From the NCBI RefSeq assembly GCF_913046405.1, contig NZ_CAJWRQ010000019.1, positions 1 through 33,935 on the forward strand: DNA of 33,935 nucleotides. The letters are read 5' to 3'. Below, piece after piece: positions 1 to 6,809 of the stretch. The DNA is from an uncultured Christiangramia sp. GTDB taxonomy: Bacteria > Bacteroidota > Bacteroidia > Flavobacteriales > Flavobacteriaceae. Numbering within the stretch: the stretch's first letter is position 1; every line of letters starts with the position of its first letter. Under the pieces are notes generated by a model. It saw nothing but the letters and a program-made list of their open reading frames with translations. It was not told the origin of the DNA and made no database searches. The position numbers and the translations under genes are program-made.

Positions 1-202
1 CTGGTGTCATCAATAGCCTCCGTTCAGCAGATGCTATCGCGCTGTGTATCCTATCAAATACCTGTAACCCAACAGGCATTTGCTGGATATAAGGACTTCT
101 AGGAGGAATCAATGGCAGTCCAGGAGGCATGTTCAAGAAATGATTATCAGATGTTCTATTTACACGGTATCTTCTCTCTCTTACATCGTCACTAAATTGC
201 AT
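1..202 (-). CDS. Unrecognised protein, N-terminal fragment cut by the window edge
   Basis: An open frame starts at an ATG (positions 202-200, minus strand) and runs off the left edge without a stop, giving 67 residues. The visible part begins MQFSDDVRERRYRVNR. It then has a proline-rich stretch (MPPGLPLIPPRSPY) and a more helical segment (VFDRIHSAIASAERRL). There is no signal peptide, membrane segment or familiar motif. I do not recognise the family and assign no function. The small membrane-protein gene lies 31 bases upstream in the same direction, so the two could be co-transcribed. Coding status is inferred only from the open frame and reasonable composition. Confidence 0.45.
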   Translation of the reverse strand, partial: MQFSDDVRERRYRVNRTSDNHFLNMPPGLPLIPPRSPYIQQMPVGLQVFDRIHSAIASAERRLLMTP

Positions 203-233
203 GTTTTATAATAATAAATTCACTCTTATAGTG

Positions 234-410
234 CTACTCGCTCTTTGAACGTGTACGATTCGCAGTCGCACTGAACACCGTTTTATCTGACATTGCAATA
301 TCGTATATAAAATCTTTAAGTTTTGTAGATGTTTCTTTAACATTAGGGAATAAGGGAGATTCCTGAGCAACGTAAACGCCAAAAATAAAACCAACGAAAA
401 ACCAGAGCAT
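234..410 (-). CDS. Small single-pass membrane protein, hypothetical (58 aa)
   Basis: The 58-residue protein starts MLWFFVGFIFGVYVAQ, a clear N-terminal transmembrane helix. A hydrophilic tail of about 40 residues follows (KETSTKLKDFIYDIAMSDK and a basic, Ser/Arg-rich end). Short proteins with a glycine-containing N-terminal helix and an amphipathic tail are common, mostly uncharacterised, in Flavobacteriia. The frame stays open upstream to position 509. That extension reads through a strong hairpin and the fabG promoter region and has poor composition, so I chose the ATG at 410. No Shine-Dalgarno sequence precedes it, which is normal for this phylum. Function unknown. Confidence 0.55.
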   Translation of the reverse strand: MLWFFVGFIFGVYVAQESPLFPNVKETSTKLKDFIYDIAMSDKTVFSATANRTRSKSE

Positions 411-424
411 TTTAATACAATCCC

Positions 425-456
425 AACCCTTCTTATACTCTAAGAAGGGTTTTTTT
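425..456 (+). terminator. Rho-independent terminator, plus-strand orientation, in a divergent intergenic region
   Basis: A perfect 11-bp inverted repeat (AACCCTTCTTA / TAAGAAGGGTT) with the 5-base loop TACTC is followed directly by a run of T on the plus strand (450-456). The U-tract polarity fits a plus-strand transcript, yet no plus-strand gene lies upstream in the window. On the minus strand the same hairpin would sit in the 5' leader of the 58-aa gene, without a U-tract. Confidence 0.7.
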
Positions 457-460
457 ATGC

Positions 461-475
461 AAAGCCTTAGGCTTT
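461..475. promoter_or_regulatory. Perfect palindrome, candidate operator in the fabG promoter
   Basis: AAAGCCT-T-AGGCTTT is a perfect 15-bp dyad with 7-bp arms. It lies immediately upstream of the predicted -7 element of fabG (479-486), in the place where the spacer between the -33 and -7 elements would be. A repressor bound here could block polymerase. The operator role is inference; only the symmetry and position are seen. Confidence 0.35.
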
Positions 476-478
476 TGC

Positions 479-486
479 TATATTTG
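479..486 (+). promoter_or_regulatory. Predicted -7 promoter element for fabG
   Basis: TATATTTG matches the Bacteroidota consensus TAnnTTTG exactly. It lies 28 bases before the fabG ATG, giving a predicted transcription start near 492 and a leader of about 20 bases. No clear -33 TTG/TTTG was found at the expected distance. Confidence 0.5.
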
Positions 487-514
487 GAAAGACAATTAAC
501 CAAGATCAAGTTAT

Positions 515-1261
515 ATGAAATTACTACAAGGAAAGAATGCCATCATCACAGGTGGTAGTAGAGGTATTGGAAAAGGAATCGCTCAGGTTTTTGCCGAGCA
601 TGGAGCCAATGTCGCATTCACCTATAATTCTTCGGCACAGTCTGCTGAAGATCTTGCAAAAGAATTAGAAGCTAAAGGTGTAAAAGCTAAAGCCTATCAA
701 TCTAATGCTGCCAGTTTTGAAGAAGCACAGAAATTGATCGATGATGTAAATGCTGAATTTGGATCTATAGATATCGTGATTAACAACGCTGGTATTACAA
801 AGGATAACCTTTTAATGCGAATGAGCGAAGCAGATTTTGACAAGGTGATCGAGGTTAACCTGAAGTCTATATTTAATATGACCAAAGCCGTACAAAGAAC
901 CATGCTTAAGCAACGTTCTGGTAGTATCATTAATATGAGTTCTGTAGTAGGAGTGACTGGAAATGCCGGACAATCAAACTACGCAGCATCTAAAGCCGGT
1001 ATTATTGGGTTTTCAAAATCGATGGCTCAGGAACTTGGTTCCAGAAATATTAGAACAAACGTCGTAGCTCCAGGATTTATCGAAACCGAAATGACCGAAA
1101 AGCTGGATGAAAAAACAGTACAAGGCTGGAGAGATTCTATTCCTTTAAAACGTGGAGGAAAGCCTGTAGATATCGCGAATACATGTGTGTATCTTGGTAG
1201 TGACTTAAGTTCTTACGTAACCGGACAGGTGATCCATGTAGATGGCGGAATGCATACTTAA
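515..1261 (+). CDS. fabG: 3-oxoacyl-[acyl-carrier-protein] reductase
   Basis: A 248-residue short-chain dehydrogenase/reductase of normal FabG length. It catalyses NADPH-dependent reduction of 3-oxoacyl-ACP in type II fatty-acid elongation in the cytoplasm. Visible motifs are the Rossmann glycine pattern TGGSRGIG (12-19), NNAG (90-93), the structural Asn of EVNLKS (about 115), and the catalytic Ser-Tyr-Lys triad in SSVVG (Ser143) and NYAASK (Tyr156, Lys160). The C-terminus VDGGM is typical of FabG. The gene has its own predicted promoter and is followed by a small membrane-protein gene 12 bases after its stop. Other SDR enzymes share the fold, but the NYAASKAGIIGFSKS block strongly favours FabG. 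Confidence 0.93.
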   Translation: MKLLQGKNAIITGGSRGIGKGIAQVFAEHGANVAFTYNSSAQSAEDLAKELEAKGVKAKAYQSNAASFEEAQKLIDDVNAEFGSIDIVINNAGITKDNLLMRMSEADFDKVIEVNLKSIFNMTKAVQRTMLKQRSGSIINMSSVVGVTGNAGQSNYAASKAGIIGFSKSMAQELGSRNIRTNVVAPGFIETEMTEKLDEKTVQGWRDSIPLKRGGKPVDIANTCVYLGSDLSSYVTGQVIHVDGGMHT

Positions 1262-1273
1262 TTGAATAATCTT

Positions 1274-1474
1274 ATGAATTTAAATTTGAATTGGAGTCAG
1301 TGGAAGGGACTTGCAGTAATGGTCCTATCTGGAATCGCTACATATTTGTTGCCTCAGGATTCTCTATTTCAGACTCTTGCCGGGGCATTAATGGGAGTGG
1401 GACTGGCTATTCTTTTGAAATTTATTCCGTTTAAATGGAGTGAATTAAATTTTAAAAGAAGATCTGCGAATTAA
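1274..1474 (+). CDS. Small two-helix membrane protein, hypothetical
   Basis: A 66-residue protein from the ATG at 1274. It has two hydrophobic segments (about 13-28, GLAVMVLSGIATYLLP, and about 37-54, TLAGALMGVGLAILLKF) and a basic C-terminal tail (KRRSAN). The frame is also open to a TTG at 1262, directly after the fabG stop, but the ATG start is more natural. The gene lies 12 bases downstream of fabG, so it is probably co-transcribed with it. No recognised domain. It is probably an inner-membrane protein, possibly with both ends in the cytoplasm. Confidence 0.65.
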   Translation: MNLNLNWSQWKGLAVMVLSGIATYLLPQDSLFQTLAGALMGVGLAILLKFIPFKWSELNFKRRSAN

Positions 1475-1572
1475 GTGTAGTAAACTCAAGATTTAGAATT
1501 AATCGAGCTTTGTGGGCTATAGATAATTTAATCAGACTATAATTTGTATTTTCACTAGACCAACGTGAATTA

Positions 1573-3609
1573 ATGAACTTTCAAATCATATTATTAATTA
1601 CCCTGGCGCTTTTGATAGCTCTGGGGTTTTCTTTTTTTCAGAATCTTCATAAAAACCGAAAAACTTCCGGGAATTTAGCACTTTTCGGACTTCGTAGTTT
1701 TTCTATATTTCTAATTCTTTTACTACTTATCAATCTCGAGATCACTCACACTGAAAGCTCCCAGGTGAAAGTGAATCTGGTAATACTATCAGATGCTTCA
1801 GAGTCTATTAAAATTCTTCAGAAGGATTCTGTGCTTCAGAATTTTCAAAACAAGATTCTTTCTTCAGAAAAACTGAATGACAAATTTGATATTATCAATT
1901 ATCACTTCGGAAGGGAACTTATCACTTCAGATATTACTTCAAACTTCAGTGAAGAACTCACCAATATTCAGCAGTCTTTAAAACAGGCTGAAGATCTCAT
2001 GGATAACAATAAGGGTGTAGTTGTTTTACTTAGTGATGGAAATCAAAATACTGGCAGAGACTTTCGATATCATAAATCTTCTGGATCTACTGAAATACTA
2101 CCTGTGATCATAGGGGATACAAGTAGTTTTGAAGATGTAGCTATTCAGCGAATCAATGTAAACAGGTATGCCTTTTTAAATAATAAATTTGCTGTTGAAG
2201 TTTTCCTGAACTATTCCGGATCTAACGAACGCAATACGAAACTGCATATTTTAAATTCAGGAAAAGTTGTTTTTCAGAAGGATATGGAATTTTCTGAAAA
2301 GAATAGATCATTGATTGTAAACGCGGAACTGGAAGCTAAAAGTATCGGACTCAAAAACTATACTGCCAGGCTTAGCAAATTACCAGAGGAGAAGAATGTC
2401 AGAAACAATACCGAAAACTTCTCCGTGGAAATTGTAGACGAAAGCTCTAAGATCATGATTTTAAGTCCAGGTCCTCATCCAGATCTGGGAGCTTTGAAGG
2501 CTGCTATAGAATCGAACTCACAACGTATGGTTGAGATACAATATGTTCGTAATTTTAATAATCTTGAATTAACTGATATACAGTTATTTATACTACATAA
2601 TGTAAATCGAAACTTTCAAAAAACTATAGAGTCAATTTCTGGTCTTGAGGCAGGAAAGTTGTTCATTACAGGTCCCGAAACGGACTGGCAATTTCTGAAC
2701 GAACTCCAATTAGGATTTTCCAAGAACAGTATTGATCAGCCACAGGATGTCTTTGCTGTAAAGAATGACAACTTTGCCATTTATCAGCCAAAACATTTAG
2801 CCTACGAAGATCTACCGCCCTTACAAATTGCATTTGGCGAAACGGAAATCGATGCAAATCGTTACGCAGTACAATTATATCAAGTAATACAGGGGGTCGA
2901 AACTGATAGTCCGCTTCTTGCTGTTTCCAGAGTCCATCCAAAAATCGGTTTGCTTACCGGTGAAAATATTTGGCGCTGGAGAGCAGCAAGTTTTCGAAAA
3001 GATCAGAATTTTCAGCAGTTCAATGGGTTTATTGGAGATCTGGTACAGAATTTAAGCGCTGTGAAATCGAACGAAAGATTGATCGCAGAGCATCCTCAAA
3101 CATTTCTGGAGAATGAACTTGTAGAAATAAGTGCTGCTTATTACGACGAGAATTACAGCTTCGATTCAGGAGCTAATCTTAATATCAGTATTTCGGATAG
3201 TCTTGGAAATACTGTTTTAAAAACCAATCTGGTAGCTAGGAACCTGAAATATGTGGCAGAGATCGGGAATCTTGCACCTGGGAATTACACCTATAAATTA
3301 CAGGCTGAAAATCCAAATTTGCTCAAAAATGGAGCTTTCAACGTGCTCGATTATAATGCGGAAGAGCAACAACAAACAGCAAATCTGGCAGCAATGCAAT
3401 TCCTGGCTGCGAATAATAATTCAACCGTTTTTTACGAAGATCAGTTTAAAACTTTTGAAGACTACTTATTGAAGAATGATAGTCACAGGCCAGTTCTTAA
3501 AAGCGAACAAAAAACCGTACCTTTGATAGACTGGTACTACCTGCTATTTCTTCTTGTGTTTGCCCTAGCCCTGGAATGGTTTTACCGAAAATATAAGGGT
3601 CTAATTTAA
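1573..3609 (+). CDS. Membrane-anchored von Willebrand factor A (VWA) domain protein
   Basis: A 678-residue protein with two N-terminal transmembrane helices (about 4-22 and 37-55) and one near the C-terminus (about 652-671, WYYLLFLLVFALALEW). Between them is a large extracytoplasmic region. A VWA domain starts just after the second helix. It has an intact metal-ion adhesion site, DASES (Asp74, Ser76, Ser78; the DxSxS pattern), and LLSDGNQNTG further on. The long central part (about 290-470) resembles the GATase-like/BatA-type membrane proteins of Bacteroidota, and Ig-like beta-rich sequence follows (about 530-620). The SPFH-protein gene begins 14 bases downstream, so the two are probably co-transcribed. 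Exact role unknown; envelope stress or assembly of surface complexes is plausible from family context. Confidence 0.75.
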   Translation: MNFQIILLITLALLIALGFSFFQNLHKNRKTSGNLALFGLRSFSIFLILLLLINLEITHTESSQVKVNLVILSDASESIKILQKDSVLQNFQNKILSSEKLNDKFDIINYHFGRELITSDITSNFSEELTNIQQSLKQAEDLMDNNKGVVVLLSDGNQNTGRDFRYHKSSGSTEILPVIIGDTSSFEDVAIQRINVNRYAFLNNKFAVEVFLNYSGSNERNTKLHILNSGKVVFQKDMEFSEKNRSLIVNAELEAKSIGLKNYTARLSKLPEEKNVRNNTENFSVEIVDESSKIMILSPGPHPDLGALKAAIESNSQRMVEIQYVRNFNNLELTDIQLFILHNVNRNFQKTIESISGLEAGKLFITGPETDWQFLNELQLGFSKNSIDQPQDVFAVKNDNFAIYQPKHLAYEDLPPLQIAFGETEIDANRYAVQLYQVIQGVETDSPLLAVSRVHPKIGLLTGENIWRWRAASFRKDQNFQQFNGFIGDLVQNLSAVKSNERLIAEHPQTFLENELVEISAAYYDENYSFDSGANLNISISDSLGNTVLKTNLVARNLKYVAEIGNLAPGNYTYKLQAENPNLLKNGAFNVLDYNAEEQQQTANLAAMQFLAANNNSTVFYEDQFKTFEDYLLKNDSHRPVLKSEQKTVPLIDWYYLLFLLVFALALEWFYRKYKGLI

Positions 3610-3623
3610 GTTCAAAAATTTAT

Positions 3624-4439
3624 ATGGAAAGATTACCTAAAATTGGTATCCCGTTATTTATCGGGTTAGTCATTGTAATAATTTTATTAGCAAAATCTAC
3701 TGTAACTATTGATTCCGGAGAAGCCGGGGTTCTTTACAAAACATTTGGTGGTGGTGTTGTAACTGAAGGAAGTCCTCTTTCTGAAGGATTTCACGTAGTT
3801 GCACCCTGGAACAAAGTTTTTGTTTACGAAGTACGTCAGCAATCCATCGATGAAGAAATGACTGTATTATCTTCTAACGGTTTGGAAATTAGCCTCGATG
3901 CTTCCGTCTGGTTTCAGCCAGAATACGAAGCTCTTGGTAAATTGCACCAGGAAAAAGGAGAAGCGTACATTCAACGTTTACTTCAGCCAGCGATAAGATC
4001 TGCAACAAGGGCTGTGGTAGGACGTTACAATCCAGAGCAACTTTATGCCAGTAAAAGGGAAGCAATTCAGAAGGAAATCTTTGATGAAACAAACCTGCTT
4101 CTGGAAGATCAATATGTTCAGGTAAATGAAGTTTTAGTAAGAGATGTTTCCTTGCCGTCTACGATCAAAGATGCGATTGAACGTAAGCTTAGACAGGAAC
4201 AGGAATCACTTGAGTACGAATTCCGACTTTCAAAAGCAGAGCAAGAGGCAGAAAGACAAAGAATTGATGCTGAAGGTAAAGCCCGTGCGAATACTATTCT
4301 TAGCGAATCACTTACAGATAAGGTATTACAGGAAAAAGGAATTCAGGCTACCGTGGAACTAGCAAAATCACCAAATAGCAAGGTAATTGTTATAGGTTCC
4401 GGTGAAGGTGGAATGCCAATTATTCTTGGTGACAACTAA
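3624..4439 (+). CDS. SPFH/Band 7 (prohibitin-like) membrane protein
   Basis: A 271-residue protein with an N-terminal membrane helix (about 7-24, IGIPLFIGLVIVIILLA). An SPFH domain follows (VTIDSGEAGVLYKTFGGG through NEVLVRDVSLP). After it comes an Ala/Glu/Arg-rich coiled coil (about 190-235, RQEQESLEYEFRLSKAEQEAERQ) of the kind that drives ring assembly in prohibitins and stomatins. Such proteins form large membrane-bound oligomers that scaffold proteases or membrane microdomains. The gene is 14 bases behind the VWA gene, suggesting a joint role at the membrane. Length and order of parts match bacterial prohibitin-family proteins. The specific partner is not evident. Confidence 0.88.
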   Translation: MERLPKIGIPLFIGLVIVIILLAKSTVTIDSGEAGVLYKTFGGGVVTEGSPLSEGFHVVAPWNKVFVYEVRQQSIDEEMTVLSSNGLEISLDASVWFQPEYEALGKLHQEKGEAYIQRLLQPAIRSATRAVVGRYNPEQLYASKREAIQKEIFDETNLLLEDQYVQVNEVLVRDVSLPSTIKDAIERKLRQEQESLEYEFRLSKAEQEAERQRIDAEGKARANTILSESLTDKVLQEKGIQATVELAKSPNSKVIVIGSGEGGMPIILGDN

Positions 4440-4490
4440 TAAACAAATATTTAAAATTAAAAAACTGGTTTTATAATTCAGATTTTTATT

Positions 4491-4498
4491 TAGCTTTG
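4491..4498 (+). promoter_or_regulatory. Predicted -7 promoter element of the histidine operon
   Basis: TAGCTTTG matches TAnnTTTG exactly. The expected transcription start is about 4503-4506, only a few bases before the leader-peptide ATG at 4507. No good -33 TTG was seen at 17-23 bases. It is the only well-placed consensus element between the SPFH gene and the leader peptide. Confidence 0.55.
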
Positions 4499-4506
4499 GC
4501 ATCACA

Positions 4507-4563
4507 ATGACGAATTTTAATGTACATCACCATCATTTTTTACCCCACGCTCAAGCGAGGTAA
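4507..4563 (+). CDS. Histidine operon leader peptide
   Basis: An 18-codon open frame, MTNFNVHHHHFLPHAQAR, ends in TAA at 4561-4563. Five of 18 codons are His: four consecutive (CAT CAC CAT CAT, 4525-4536) and one more at 4546-4548. It ends 34 bases before a strong terminator hairpin in front of hisG. This is the arrangement known for transcription attenuation of amino-acid operons: ribosomes stall on His codons when charged tRNA-His is scarce. The peptide itself needs no function. It is short, but its composition and position make it convincing. Confidence 0.87.
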   Translation: MTNFNVHHHHFLPHAQAR

Positions 4564-4628
4564 ATTTGATATGTTGTAACACTAACTATAATATCATAAC
4601 CCGTTTGAGAAATCAAGCGGGTTTTTTT
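4550..4628 (+). promoter_or_regulatory. Histidine attenuator: antiterminator and terminator hairpins
   Basis: The terminator pairs AACCCGTTTGA (4598-4608) with TCAAGCGGGTT (4613-4623) around a GAAA loop, with one G-U pair, and is followed by seven T (4622-4628). The segment CTCAAGCG (4550-4557), inside the last codons of the leader peptide, can instead pair with CGTTTGAG (4602-4609) over 8 bp with one G-U pair, consuming the 5' arm of the terminator. A ribosome stalled at the His codons (4525-4536) would leave 4550-4557 free and allow the antiterminator. A ribosome reaching the stop codon (4561-4563) would cover it and let the terminator form. Confidence 0.87.
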
Positions 4629-4649
4629 ATTCCTAATATTAACTAAATT

Positions 4650-5513
4650 ATGAGTCAGCAAAAATTAAGAATCGCAGTACAGAAGTCAGGAAGACTTTTT
4701 GAAGATTCTATCAAAGTTTTAAAAGATGCAGGTATTTCCATCGATAATGGAAAAGAGCAGCTAAAAGCATCATCCCGAAATTTTCCATTGGAAGTGATGT
4801 ATTTACGTAATGGTGATATACCTCAATATTTAAGAGATGGAGTGGTAGACGTTGCAATCATCGGGGAGAATGTGCTTATTGAGAAAGGAAAAGATATTAT
4901 TAGAGGAGAGAAACTTGGTTTTTCAAAGTGTAAAGTTTCCCTCGCGGTGCCTAAGTCCTTCAAATACAACAGTATTAATGACCTTGACGGACTCAAAATT
5001 GCCACTTCCTATCCAAACACCGTGAAAGACTATCTGCAGGAGAAAGGTATCTCTGCCGATCTTCATATCATTAATGGTTCTGTTGAAATTGCTCCAAATA
5101 TTGGACTTGCAGATGCTATTTGCGATATTGTGTCCAGCGGAAGTACACTTTTCAAAAACGGACTTAAGGAAGTTGAAGTAATGCTGAAAAGTGAAGCGGT
5201 ACTGGCTATCTCTCCTAAAATTTCTGAAGAACGCAAGCAGATCCTTGAAAAACTGCAATTCAGATTAAAATCTGTATTAAACGCACGAACTTCAAAGTAT
5301 ATTCTACTGAATGCTCCTGATGATAAAATAGAAAAGATTATTAGTCTGCTTCCCGGGATGAGAAGTCCAACTGTTTTACCTTTGGCAGAGAAAGGATGGA
5401 GTTCGATCCATACAGTGATCAATGAAGATAGATTTTGGGAAGTTCTGGACGAACTGAAAAGTAATGGTGCTGAAGGAATTCTGGTAGCACCAATAGAAAC
5501 TATGGTACTTTAA
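4650..5513 (+). CDS. hisG: ATP phosphoribosyltransferase, long form
   Basis: The first enzyme of histidine synthesis, condensing ATP with PRPP to give N1-(5-phosphoribosyl)-ATP. At 287 residues it is the long (HisG-L) form, which is homohexameric and does not need HisZ. The N-terminal catalytic domains show LRIAVQKSGRLFEDS and the PRPP-binding DIVSSGSTL segment (about 159-167). The C-terminal ACT-like regulatory domain (about 215-287, LPGMRSPTVLPLAEKGWSSIHTVI) is where histidine feedback inhibition occurs in this family. The gene is first after the attenuator, and its start ATG is 21 bases after the terminator U-tract. hisD follows after 6 bases. Confidence 0.97.
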   Translation: MSQQKLRIAVQKSGRLFEDSIKVLKDAGISIDNGKEQLKASSRNFPLEVMYLRNGDIPQYLRDGVVDVAIIGENVLIEKGKDIIRGEKLGFSKCKVSLAVPKSFKYNSINDLDGLKIATSYPNTVKDYLQEKGISADLHIINGSVEIAPNIGLADAICDIVSSGSTLFKNGLKEVEVMLKSEAVLAISPKISEERKQILEKLQFRLKSVLNARTSKYILLNAPDDKIEKIISLLPGMRSPTVLPLAEKGWSSIHTVINEDRFWEVLDELKSNGAEGILVAPIETMVL

Positions 5514-5519
5514 TTTACA

Positions 5520-6809
5520 ATGATGAACACGATCAACAATCCTGACAGATCTAAGTGGAGCGAAATTTTAAAGCGACCAACTCAAACGGTTGCCGATATT
5601 GAGCAAACAGTGCATAAGGTTTTTGATGAGATCAGGCTTACAGGCGATGCTGCAGTTAGACACTATACCAAAGCTTTCGACGGAATCGATCTGGATACAT
5701 TCAAGGTTTCTGCTGCTGAACTGGATGCAGCTTCCGCTGAAATTTCTCAGGAATTAAAAGAGGCGATAGCACTGGCTAAAAAGAACATCGAAATATTTCA
5801 TGCAGCCCAGAGAACTGATACAGTTGTTGTGGAAACCATGAATGGAGTAAATTGCTGGCAGGAAAAAAAGGCGATACAGAAGGTGGGGCTTTATATTCCC
5901 GGAGGAACTGCACCTTTGTTTTCCTCTATTTTGATGCTGGCAACTCCAGCAAATATTGCCGGTTGCGAGGAGATCGTACTTTGTACACCGCCAGATAAGA
6001 ATGGAAACGTGAATCCTGCAGTTTTATATACGGCGAAATTATGCGGAGTAACCCAGGTTTTCAAAATTGGTGGAATCCAGGCGATTGGAGCAATGACCTT
6101 TGGTACCGAAAGTGTACCCAAAGTTTATAAGATCTTTGGGCCAGGGAATCAATTTGTTACTGTGGCAAAACAGCTGGCCACGAGATATCAGGTAGCGATA
6201 GATATGCCTGCAGGACCATCAGAATTACTAGTGTATGCAGATGATTCAGCTAACCCGGCTTTTGTTGCATCAGATTTGTTGAGTCAGGCGGAGCACGGCG
6301 TAGATAGCCAGGTGATCATGGTAAGTACTTCAGAAAAAATGCTAGAGCTAGTAAGTGATGAAGTAGAAAAGCAGCTCGATGAACTGCCTCGAAAGGCCAT
6401 TGCGCAACAGGCGATCGAAAACTCGAAACTTATTCTGGTAGAGACGGAAGAGACCGCTCTGGAACTAATTAATGAGTATGGGCCGGAGCATTTTATAGTA
6501 TGTTCAGAAAATGAGGATTATTTTGTGGATAATATTATGAATGCGGGATCTGTTTTTATTGGAAATTATGCTCCCGAAAGTGCCGGTGATTATGCTTCTG
6601 GTACCAACCACACCTTGCCAACCAATGGTTATGCGAAACAATATAGCGGGGTGAATCTGGATAGTTTTATGAAGCAGATCACCTATCAGAAAGTTTCAGA
6701 AGAAGGAATTAAAAATATAGGTCCTGCAATCGAATTAATGGCAGAAGCTGAAGGATTACAGGCTCATAAGAACGCTGTAACCTTAAGATTAAAATCACTG
6801 AACCAATAA
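5520..6809 (+). CDS. hisD: Histidinol dehydrogenase
   Basis: A 429-residue zinc enzyme for the last two steps of the pathway, the NAD-dependent oxidation of L-histidinol to L-histidine. Visible features are the NAD-binding region (KVGLYIPGGTAPLFSS), GPGNQFVTVAKQ, the zinc ligands Gln256 and His259 in SQAEHG, the YGPEHF catalytic Glu-His, and GTNHTLPTNGYAKQYSGV near the C-terminus. Normal length. Two adjacent ATGs (5520, 5523) could serve as start. The stop codon overlaps the hisC start (TAATG), implying translational coupling. Confidence 0.97.
   Translation: MMNTINNPDRSKWSEILKRPTQTVADIEQTVHKVFDEIRLTGDAAVRHYTKAFDGIDLDTFKVSAAELDAASAEISQELKEAIALAKKNIEIFHAAQRTDTVVVETMNGVNCWQEKKAIQKVGLYIPGGTAPLFSSILMLATPANIAGCEEIVLCTPPDKNGNVNPAVLYTAKLCGVTQVFKIGGIQAIGAMTFGTESVPKVYKIFGPGNQFVTVAKQLATRYQVAIDMPAGPSELLVYADDSANPAFVASDLLSQAEHGVDSQVIMVSTSEKMLELVSDEVEKQLDELPRKAIAQQAIENSKLILVETEETALELINEYGPEHFIVCSENEDYFVDNIMNAGSVFIGNYAPESAGDYASGTNHTLPTNGYAKQYSGVNLDSFMKQITYQKVSEEGIKNIGPAIELMAEAEGLQAHKNAVTLRLKSLNQ

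Noticed and set aside
411-509. N-terminal extension of the small membrane protein gene to position 509
   Set aside because: It would translate through the 11-bp hairpin and the fabG promoter region and places 33 odd residues before a clear N-terminal helix.
1530-1550. TATAATTTG before the VWA gene as a promoter
   Set aside because: It has three, not two, bases between TA and TTTG and no -33 element; too weak to list.
4923-5422. Two antisense open frames of 111 and 119 residues inside hisG
   Set aside because: They lie wholly within a strongly conserved gene and have no family-like sequence or promoter; they are shadows of hisG codons.
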